Source of the DNA: Bacillus nitratireducens
Lineage (GTDB): Bacteria > Bacillota > Bacilli > Bacillales > Bacillaceae_G
Direction of reading: 5' to 3'
DNA length: 64,000 nucleotides
Assembly: GCF_001884135.1 (NCBI RefSeq)
Contig: NZ_MAOC01000086.1
Span: 1-64,000, forward strand
The notes below the pieces were generated by a model. The model had not been told where the DNA came from, did no database searches, and worked only from the letters and a program-made list of their open reading frames with translations. Made by a program: the position numbers and the translations under genes. Positions 57,490 to 64,000 of the stretch are shown piece after piece; positions within the stretch are counted from its first letter, which is position 1, and the number at the start of each line of letters is the position of its first letter.

Positions 57490-58761
57490 ATGATGATAAA
57501 AATTGCAGTTGTCGGTTCAAAGGAGTTTATGGAGAATCTTTTGCCTATTGCTCATAAACTAGAAGAAATAGAGATTGATCCATATATTTACCTTCATCCG
57601 GCGGAATCTTCGGAACTTTTAAAGCGTTTAAAGCCTTGTGATTTCATCTTTTTCTCAGGTGCTTTACCTTATTATATGGCAAAAGAAATAAGAGAACAAT
57701 TAAGAATTCCAAGTACGTACTTACAGCAAGACGAGGCAACTGTCGCATCTTCCATTCTTTCTGTCATGTATCACCAACGTATTCAACCACATAAAATTTC
57801 AATTGATTTAGTAGACCGCTCATTCATTATAAATGTGTTCCATGATATCGGTATAAAAGAAAGTCCACAAGTGTTTGATTATGAAAATATGCTTTGGAGT
57901 AAAGATGAGATAAAGAGAGTTATTGATTTTCATGTAGCTAAATATCAATCTGGAGATGCTCATTTAGCTTTAACTAGTATTCACGCTGTCTATGATGAAC
58001 TTCAAAAAATAGGTATTCCTTCAGAGCGTATGATAGATCCGAAGCAATCCATTATACATGGGTTAAAAGATGCGAAAATAAAAGCTGAGTTAGCAAAAAG
58101 CCATTCAGCTACTGTTGGTGCTTGTATGATTTCTTCTTTAAAATTACGAGAAGGTTTGCTTGAGCAATTAGATGTCATTTCAAAAGAACTACGTGGTTCA
58201 TTTAAAAAAGTTGATGAAATGACGTTCATTTTGTATACGACTCGTGGTGATATTGAATCGATTATAAAAACAAATATGATAAATAATTTATTTGCGAGTA
58301 TAGAAGGAACGATAGCTATTGGATTTGGTTACGGAAAAACTGTGAAGGAAGCAGAGCAAAATGCTAAAATCGCTCAAGGTTTCGCGAAGAATAATCCAAT
58401 AGACCACTGTTTTTATATACTAACAAGTGATAAAGAACTATTTGGTCCGTTCCCGAAAGAACAGAGAGTACAAAGTTTGAAGAATGACAACCCAGAACTA
58501 ATGAAAATAGCGAAGGAAACGAAACTTAGTCCAGCAAACTTGTCAAAAATTATTCAATTTAGTCAATCGCATCCGTCATTGAAGTTTACAGCAGCAGATC
58601 TTTCTGAATACTTACAAGTGACTCGGCGATCAACAGAAAGGTTATTAAAGAAACTAGTTGATTATAGATATGCTCATATTTGCGGCGAGGAAATGCCCTA
58701 TCAACAAGGGCGCCCTCGCGCAATATATGAACTGAATTTACCGTTATCTTTAAGCTTCTAG
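57490..58761 (+). CDS. Multidomain transcriptional regulator (sensor + GGDEF-like + winged HTH)
   Basis: 423-aa protein of unusual build. Residues 1-190 form a Rossmann-like region resembling PrpR-type receiver domains (KIAVVGSKEFMENLLPIA). The central part (about 210-330) recalls a degenerate GGDEF or GTP-cyclohydrolase III fold, with VDEMTFILYTTRGD and AIGFGYGKTVKEAEQNAKIA. The C-terminal HTH (LSEYLQVTRRSTERLLKKLVD) binds DNA. It sits divergently from the racemase, so it is probably its regulator. Its 3' end overlaps the convergent transporter gene by 12 nt. Confidence 0.75.
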   Translation: MMIKIAVVGSKEFMENLLPIAHKLEEIEIDPYIYLHPAESSELLKRLKPCDFIFFSGALPYYMAKEIREQLRIPSTYLQQDEATVASSILSVMYHQRIQPHKISIDLVDRSFIINVFHDIGIKESPQVFDYENMLWSKDEIKRVIDFHVAKYQSGDAHLALTSIHAVYDELQKIGIPSERMIDPKQSIIHGLKDAKIKAELAKSHSATVGACMISSLKLREGLLEQLDVISKELRGSFKKVDEMTFILYTTRGDIESIIKTNMINNLFASIEGTIAIGFGYGKTVKEAEQNAKIAQGFAKNNPIDHCFYILTSDKELFGPFPKEQRVQSLKNDNPELMKIAKETKLSPANLSKIIQFSQSHPSLKFTAADLSEYLQVTRRSTERLLKKLVDYRYAHICGEEMPYQQGRPRAIYELNLPLSLSF

Positions 58762-60171
58762 TTGAGCCTTTTGTTTTTTTAGTAGTTCTGCTTTTTCAAT
58801 ATCTGATAGTTTCGTAATTGTGAGACCAGTTATGCCGTAAATGATTGAAATAATAGGTACGATGAAATTCAATATAGCATAAGGAGCATATTCGAATGCG
58901 CCAACTCCAAGTGTTGCGAGTATGAATACACCACATGTATTCCAAGGTACGAAAACAGAAGTTAATGTTCCGCCATCTTCTAATGCTCTGGATAAATTTT
59001 TAGAATGTAGTCCTTTTTCTGTGTATGCATTTGCGTACATTCTTGAGGGAACAACAATCGAAATATATTGTTCAGAGCAAGTAAGATTTGTTGCAAAGCA
59101 AGATGCGATAGTAGAAGCGATAAGTCCTTTTGCTGATGTCGCTAATTTTAAAATTTGATTTACAATTGAGCGAAGAATACCAGTATGTTCTAGTACTCCT
59201 CCGAAAGTCATAGCAACAATTGTCATAGAAACTGTATTCATCATCGAATCTAAGCCACCGCGGTTAAAGAGTTCGTCTACTAGCTTGTTTCCAGTGTCTA
59301 TGACAAATCCATTTTGGAGTGCACCGACAGATGCGGAGACAGAACCGCCTTGAATAAAGACTTGTGATAAGAATCCTAAAATAATACCTACAAGAATAGC
59401 TGGTATAGCAGGAACTTTTTTAGCGACCAATACCATAACGACTACGGGTATGATTAATAGGAAAGGCGAGATAACAAAGTTTTGTTGCAATACTTGTAAT
59501 GTTTGCTCTATGCTTTTTGCATCAATATTGTTAGCGCCAAAGCTTCTTCCTAAGAACGCATAAACGATAAGAGTAATAATTAAACCTGGAATTGTAGTAA
59601 ATAACATATGACGAATATGTGTGAATAAATCTGTATTTGTTAATCCTGCGGCTAAGTTTGTTGTGTCTGAAAGCGGTGACATTTTATCGCCGAAATAAGA
59701 ACCGGAAATGATAGCACCGGCAACCATTGGAGCTGGGATTCCCATACTTAGGCCAATGCCCATTCCTGCAACACCAATTGTTCCCATTGTAGACCAAGAG
59801 CTACCGATAGCTAATGCAACAATAGAACAAATAATTGTAATTGAGACTAAAAATAGTGATGGAGTTAAAAGATTTAAACCGTAATAAATCATTGTTGCGA
59901 CGATTCCGCCGCCAATCCAAGCACCGATCGTTAAACCTACTAGAATAATGATAACGATAGCGGGTAATGCGAGGCGAATTCCTTTATACATTGCTTCTTC
60001 AATGTCGTTCCATTTGTAACCGTAACGCCAGGCAACGATAGAAGCAACGGTTGTACCGATAATAAGTGGGACGTGAGGGCTTTGTTTTAATACAACAATT
60101 GTAACCATCATAACTGCAACTGTAATGATAATAGGGATTATTGCTACGCCAAAAGGTATTTCTTTTTTCAT
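58750..60171 (-). CDS. NhaC-type Na+/H+ antiporter family transporter
   Basis: 473-aa membrane protein with about 11-12 helices and NhaC features such as WSTMGTIGVAGMGIG, ISGSYFGDKMSPLSDTTNLA (family signature) and SCFATNLTCSEQYISIV. Family members exchange Na+ for H+, and some move amino acids or organic acids (malate/lactate). Because it lies in a D-amino acid cluster it might import or export a basic amino acid; this is inference. I chose ATG 60171, 7 nt after AGGAGG; the 66 upstream residues of the longer frame have no ribosome site. Confidence 0.85.
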   Translation of the reverse strand: MKKEIPFGVAIIPIIITVAVMMVTIVVLKQSPHVPLIIGTTVASIVAWRYGYKWNDIEEAMYKGIRLALPAIVIIILVGLTIGAWIGGGIVATMIYYGLNLLTPSLFLVSITIICSIVALAIGSSWSTMGTIGVAGMGIGLSMGIPAPMVAGAIISGSYFGDKMSPLSDTTNLAAGLTNTDLFTHIRHMLFTTIPGLIITLIVYAFLGRSFGANNIDAKSIEQTLQVLQQNFVISPFLLIIPVVVMVLVAKKVPAIPAILVGIILGFLSQVFIQGGSVSASVGALQNGFVIDTGNKLVDELFNRGGLDSMMNTVSMTIVAMTFGGVLEHTGILRSIVNQILKLATSAKGLIASTIASCFATNLTCSEQYISIVVPSRMYANAYTEKGLHSKNLSRALEDGGTLTSVFVPWNTCGVFILATLGVGAFEYAPYAILNFIVPIISIIYGITGLTITKLSDIEKAELLKKQKAQLEA

Positions 60172-60437
60172 AAACTGCCTCCTCATTATGTATGTTTGTA
60201 TTTTTAGAATTGTCGCAAAATAGACGTTTATTAAGTTATAATAACTAAAAATACATGTAAGCGTCAATAAAAAACAGAAAATAAGGAATGTTCTATCTGT
60301 ATAAAGTGAGTTGTCGATAGTATTTAAAAATAAATAATTGACTTTTTTCTTAAAATTCAATATGTTCATAAAAACATCTGTTTTTCATAAGTATAATTAA
60401 CCTGAATGGTTTGTAATTTGGGAAGGAGAATGTGGCT
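60172..60437. promoter_or_regulatory. Divergent promoter region (transporter / M20)
   Basis: Minus-strand promoter: TTGACG (complement near 60265) with TATAAC 18-20 nt on. Plus-strand promoter: TTGACT near 60339 and TATGTT 17 nt further. Direct repeats like those at 57451 are not obvious. No small gene is seen. Confidence 0.45.
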
Positions 60438-61553
60438 TTGAAAACATTAGAACTACAAGAGCGTTTAATGGAAATTTTTCAGCATTTGCATGAAAACCCT
60501 GAAGTGAGTTGGAAAGAGTATGAAACGACAGCGTATATTACTAACTTTTTAAAAGAAGAAGGAATTTCATATAAAACATTTGATGATTGTCCAGGCGTAA
60601 TCGCTGAAATCGGAAGCGGGAACCCAGTTATTGCGATTCGTGCTGATATGGATGCACTATGGCAAGAAGTAGACGGAGAATTTAAACCGAATCATTCATG
60701 TGGTCACGATGCTCATATGACGATTGTAATGGGTCTTATTTTACAATTGAAAAATATGAGATGGGATAGTGGAACGGTTAGATTTATTTTTCAACCGGCA
60801 GAGGAAAAAGGAAATGGTTCTTTAAAGATGGTAGAGAAAGGCGCCGTGGATGATGCTGATTTCTTATTTGGTGTTCATTTAAGGCCGATTGAAGAACTGC
60901 CTTTGAAACAAGCTGCCCCATCTATTCGTCACGGAGCAGCAGGATTTTTAGAAGGGTTGATTCACGGAGATGATGCACATGGGGCACGCCCGCATCAAGG
61001 GATAAATGCGATTGATGTCATCACGATGATTAATATTGGATTGAAAAATATATGGCTACCACCGCAGACGTCGTATTCTGTTAAGATGACGAGATGCCAA
61101 GCTGGTGGTGATAATCTAAATATTATTCCAGGTAACGGACATTTTAGTTTAGATGTAAGAGCAGAAAATAACATATTACTAAATGAATTAAAGCAAAAAA
61201 TAGAGCAAGTAATTCAGTCAGCTGAATCAATGGGATCTAAACTTTCTTATGAGTGGATTGATCTTGCACCAGGGGCTGAAGTGTCAGAAGAAGCTGAGCG
61301 CTTTATGCGTAAAGGTATTCTTGAAGTGTATGGGGAAGAGGGATGTACTGGACCACTGTATACGACAGGAAGCGATGATTTCCATTACTACACAGTGAAG
61401 AGGCCACATTTAAAAGCTGTCATGCTTGGACTAGGGGCAAACCTACAACCTGGATTACACCATCCGTATATGAAGTTTGACCATTCTTGCATAATGGATG
61501 GAGTAGAAATATTGAAACAAACTGTATTGAAAGTATTAGAAAACAGGGGCTAG
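60438..61553 (+). CDS. M20-family amidohydrolase (candidate N-succinyl-amino acid desuccinylase)
   Basis: 371-aa M20D-type deacylase. Metal ligands and catalytic acids are in CGHDAHMT (near residue 94), FIFQPAEEKGNG (EE near 122) and FLFGVHLRP, with a lid domain from about 170-285. Members remove N-acyl groups from amino acids (aminoacylases, hippuricase). With the racemase and GNAT genes it would release the free L-amino acid. TTG 60438 lies 9 nt after AAGGAG; GTG 60432 is only 3 nt away and less likely. A terminator overlaps its stop. Confidence 0.85.
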   Translation: MKTLELQERLMEIFQHLHENPEVSWKEYETTAYITNFLKEEGISYKTFDDCPGVIAEIGSGNPVIAIRADMDALWQEVDGEFKPNHSCGHDAHMTIVMGLILQLKNMRWDSGTVRFIFQPAEEKGNGSLKMVEKGAVDDADFLFGVHLRPIEELPLKQAAPSIRHGAAGFLEGLIHGDDAHGARPHQGINAIDVITMINIGLKNIWLPPQTSYSVKMTRCQAGGDNLNIIPGNGHFSLDVRAENNILLNELKQKIEQVIQSAESMGSKLSYEWIDLAPGAEVSEEAERFMRKGILEVYGEEGCTGPLYTTGSDDFHYYTVKRPHLKAVMLGLGANLQPGLHHPYMKFDHSCIMDGVEILKQTVLKVLENRG

Positions 61554-61572
61554 AAAGCTCCTGTTTTTTTTG
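61544..61572 (+). terminator. Terminator of the M20 gene
   Basis: ACAGGGGCT / AGCTCCTGT stem overlapping the stop codon, then eight T. Confidence 0.85.
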
Positions 61573-61704
61573 TAGGAATTTGTTGTTAAGTCGATATATT
61601 CGATTTTGCGATAATATAATTTCGCGTACCAATTAATTTGATAAAAATGAGCATTCAGTACGTGGTGTATAATAATAGTAATATTTCTTAATAGGAGCAA
61701 ACGA

Positions 61705-62313
61705 ATGAACGAACAATATTACGATGCTGTATTAAATATAAAAACTGTCGGCGAGCAAAAAGGATTTAATAAGTCTATGCATTATCACCGTTATGAACCG
61801 ACGCCATATAGCGGATTAGATGAGTTATTGAATCAATATGAAATAAGAAGTAGCGACCAGGTTGTAGATTTTGGGTGCGGAAAAGGACGATTAAACTTTT
61901 ACATGCACCATAAGTGTGGTGCTTCGGCCGTTGGGATTGAAATGAATGAAGAGTTTTATAAAGAAGCAATGGATAATCGTGATCGTTATGCGCGAAAAGT
62001 GAGAAACAGTAAAGATAAAATTCGGTTTGAATGCTGTTTAGCGCAGGAATATGAGATTGATCCACGTGATAACCGGTTTTATTTCTTCAATCCATTTTCT
62101 GCCCAAGTATTTATGAACGTAGTAAATAACATTTTACTTTCGGTAGAAGAAACGGAGAGAGAAGTAGATATCATTTTATACTATCCTTCTGAAGATTATA
62201 TTTTCTTCTTAGAGAACCAGACTGCGTTTGAATTGAAGAGAGAGGTTAGATTGCCGGGTGCTTATGAGAAGAATGGGAATGAGAGATTTTTAGTTTATAC
62301 ATTAGGATTATAA
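61705..62313 (+). CDS. SAM-dependent class I methyltransferase
   Basis: 202-aa Rossmann-fold methyltransferase. The SAM motif I is VVDFGCGKGRLNF (near residue 52), with an acidic motif II, AVGIEMNEEF, and a motif IV region around FFNPFSAQVF (NPF near 130). The substrate is unknown. It begins at ATG 61705 behind TAGGAGC and has a terminator shared with the convergent ahpF. Its proximity to the M20 gene appears incidental. Confidence 0.85.
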   Translation: MNEQYYDAVLNIKTVGEQKGFNKSMHYHRYEPTPYSGLDELLNQYEIRSSDQVVDFGCGKGRLNFYMHHKCGASAVGIEMNEEFYKEAMDNRDRYARKVRNSKDKIRFECCLAQEYEIDPRDNRFYFFNPFSAQVFMNVVNNILLSVEETEREVDIILYYPSEDYIFFLENQTAFELKREVRLPGAYEKNGNERFLVYTLGL

Positions 62314-62347
62314 AAAAAGCAGGTGCCAAGGCACCTGCTTTTTTTAA
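62312..62347. terminator. Bidirectional terminator (methyltransferase / ahpF)
   Basis: AAAAAAAGCAGGTGCC / GGCACCTGCTTTTTTT with an AA loop. Confidence 0.92.
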
Positions 62348-62363
62348 ACTCACGTCTATATAA

Positions 62364-63890
62364 TTAGTTACGGATTAAGTAATCAAATGCACCTAAAGCT
62401 GCGTTTGCACCTGAACCCATAGAGATGATGATTTGTTTGTAAGGATTATTTGTACAGTCACCTGCAGCAAACACTCCTGGTACGTTTGTAGCGCCGTGCT
62501 TGTCTGTTACGATTTCACCGCGAGCGCGTTCAACTGTTTCGCCTAACCAGTCTGTGTTTGGCACAAGACCGATTTGTACGAATACACCTTGTAATTCAAC
62601 GTGATGAACTTCTTCAGTTTCACGATCGATGTAAGAAATACCGTTTACTTTATCAGTACCAGTAATTTCTTTCGTTTGAACGTTTTTCAGAACAGTTACG
62701 TTTGGTAAGCTCTTAAGACGCTCTTGTAATACAGCATCAGCTTTTAATTCTGGCATGAATTCAAGAACAGTTACATGCTTAACAATACCTGCTAAGTCGA
62801 TAGCTGCTTCGATACCAGAGTTACCTCCGCCGATAACCGCTACGTCTTTTCCGATGAATAATGGACCGTCACAGTGTGGGCAGTATGCTACACCTTTATT
62901 TTTGAACTCAGCTTCACCTGGTACGCCAACATTACGCCAGCGAGCACCTGTAGAAACGATTACGCTCTTACTTTTCAGAACAGCGCCGTTTTCAAGTTCC
63001 ACTTCAATAAGTTCTTTTTTCTCTAAACGTTTCGCACGTTGTAGATTCATTACATCGATGTCGTATTCTTTTACGTGCTCTTCAAGACTTGCTACTAGCT
63101 TAGGACCTTCAGTGCGTTTTACGCTGATGAAGTTCTCAATGCCCATAGTATCCATTACTTGACCACCGAAGCGCTCAGCAACGATACCAGTGCGGATGCC
63201 TTTACGTGCTGCATAAATTGCTGCACTTGCACCAGCAGGGCCGCCACCAACAACAAGAACATCGTATGGATCTTTATCAGAAAGCTCTGATGCATCTGGA
63301 CCGTTACCCATTTTAGCTAAAATTTCTTCAAGTGTCATACGACCGCTTCCGAAAGATTCGCCGTTTAGGTACACAGTTGGTACTGCCATGATGTCTTTAC
63401 TTTCTACTTCCTCTTTGAATGCAGCGCCATCAATCATAGTATGTGTAATACCAGAGTTAAGAACGCTCATTACGTTAAGAGCTTGTACAACATCAGGACA
63501 GTTATGACAACTTAGGCTGATATAAGATTCAAAATGATATTCGCCTTGAATGTTTTTGATTTGATCGATTAATTTTTGTTCAACTTTTGGAGCACGTCCA
63601 CTAACTTGAAGTAAAGCTAACACTAATGAAGTAAATTCGTGTCCTAATGGAATACCAGCGAATACGACACCAGTGTCTTCACCAGGGCGATTTACGCTAA
63701 AGCTTGGTGTTCTCTCTAATTCAACTTTTTCTACTGTAATCTTAGATGACATAGTAGCTAATTCGTCTACTAGAGCTAACATATCTTTAGATACGTTATC
63801 GTCTCCTGCGCTTACTTTAAGTAAAATATCGTTCTCCATTAACTGAAGGTATTGGGATAGTTGTGTTTTTATATCTGCATCTAGTATCAT
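62364..63890 (-). CDS. ahpF: Alkyl hydroperoxide reductase subunit F
   Basis: 508-aa flavoprotein that passes electrons from NADH to AhpC. The N-terminal 200 residues form tandem thioredoxin-like folds, the second with CHNCPDV. The FAD-binding [17 protein letters not shown] follows, then the redox-active disulfide CPHCDG (near residue 337), NAD-binding [16 protein letters not shown] and [16 protein letters not shown]. Normal length. Start at ATG 63890 after AAGGAG, 14 nt downstream of ahpC. Confidence 0.97.
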   Translation of the reverse strand: MILDADIKTQLSQYLQLMENDILLKVSAGDDNVSKDMLALVDELATMSSKITVEKVELERTPSFSVNRPGEDTGVVFAGIPLGHEFTSLVLALLQVSGRAPKVEQKLIDQIKNIQGEYHFESYISLSCHNCPDVVQALNVMSVLNSGITHTMIDGAAFKEEVESKDIMAVPTVYLNGESFGSGRMTLEEILAKMGNGPDASELSDKDPYDVLVVGGGPAGASAAIYAARKGIRTGIVAERFGGQVMDTMGIENFISVKRTEGPKLVASLEEHVKEYDIDVMNLQRAKRLEKKELIEVELENGAVLKSKSVIVSTGARWRNVGVPGEAEFKNKGVAYCPHCDGPLFIGKDVAVIGGGNSGIEAAIDLAGIVKHVTVLEFMPELKADAVLQERLKSLPNVTVLKNVQTKEITGTDKVNGISYIDRETEEVHHVELQGVFVQIGLVPNTDWLGETVERARGEIVTDKHGATNVPGVFAAGDCTNNPYKQIIISMGSGANAALGAFDYLIRN

Positions 63891-63904
63891 TTTGATCGAA
63901 CTCC

Positions 63905-64000
63905 TTAGATTTTGCCTACAAGGTCAAGGCTTGGTTTAAGTGTTGCAGAACCCTCTTGCCATTTAGCTGGGCAAACTTCACCTGGGTTGTTACGTACGTA
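63905..64000 (-). CDS. ahpC: Alkyl hydroperoxide reductase subunit C (C-terminal part)
   Basis: Only the last 31 residues and stop are in the window: [19 protein letters not shown] then [15 protein letters not shown] carries the resolving cysteine of typical 2-Cys peroxiredoxins. The gene continues past position 64000 and precedes ahpF in one operon. Confidence 0.95.
   Translation of the reverse strand, partial: YVRNNPGEVCPAKWQEGSATLKPSLDLVGKI

Overview
The window is a low-GC Gram-positive chromosome segment that fits the Bacillus cereus group (cereus/thuringiensis/anthracis). The reasons are the gene order (5S rRNA end, purEKBCSQLFMNHD, pcrB-pcrA-ligA-camS, gatCAB-dgkB, a gab cluster and ahpCF), strong AGGAGG ribosome sites with frequent TTG/GTG starts, and a racemase that matches from memory the Arg/Lys-type N-succinyl-amino-acid racemase described in B. 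cereus. The species cannot be fixed from this window alone. There is no prophage, transposase, CRISPR array or tRNA gene. It is mostly core chromosome with a few accessory patches.

Layout. 1-72: end of a 5S rRNA gene and its terminator. 100-360: a small membrane protein on the minus strand. 550-14094: the purine operon, controlled by PurR boxes, a sigma-A promoter, a guanine riboswitch and an attenuator; a tandem pair of about 157-bp structured repeats lies between purH and purD. 14092-15715 (minus): a ribbon-helix-helix protein, an SPFH protein and a DUF2892 protein. 16012-22195: pcrB-pcrA-ligA-camS. 22291-25621: a TauE-like exporter, rocA and an isochorismatase-type hydrolase. 25789-28630: SAM riboswitch and the metNIQ methionine importer. 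28802-31740: HXXEE protein, an ArsA-like ATPase operon with a MarR regulator and a matching pair of operators, and a YiaAB protein. 31882-36501: gatCAB, a frameshifted small gene behind a twin palindrome, and dgkB. 36696-43661: HAD hydrolase, then the sigma-54-controlled GABA cluster (gabT, activator, permease, gabD) and an SMR efflux gene with a hairpin over its start codon. 43702-48868: aminopeptidase, polysaccharide deacetylase lipoprotein, small proteins, and nupC behind a second guanine riboswitch. 49008-55436: rlmD-type methyltransferase, dihydrouridine synthase, orphan GAF-GAF-PAS histidine kinase, DUF1456 protein and YgjP-type metallopeptidase. 55578-61553: GNAT acyltransferase, N-succinylamino acid racemase, an unusual regulator, an NhaC-type transporter and an M20 amidohydrolase. 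61705-64000: methyltransferase, ahpF and the end of ahpC.

How the parts work together. The operon at 846-14057 encodes de novo purine synthesis from PRPP to IMP plus purB. Its leader and that of nupC share the same 14-nt antiterminator strand, so synthesis and uptake probably respond to guanine together. metNIQ responds to SAM. The gab genes form a GABA shunt feeding succinate. The most interesting region is 55578-61553, where the three enzyme types needed to N-acylate a D-amino acid, epimerise it and deacylate the L-form sit with a transporter and a regulator of unusual architecture. This looks like a D- to L-amino acid salvage module, probably for arginine/lysine. Other notable items are the T7-tract frameshift at 35303-35507, the start-codon hairpin of the SMR gene, the duplicated MarR operator and the tandem repeats inside the purine operon.
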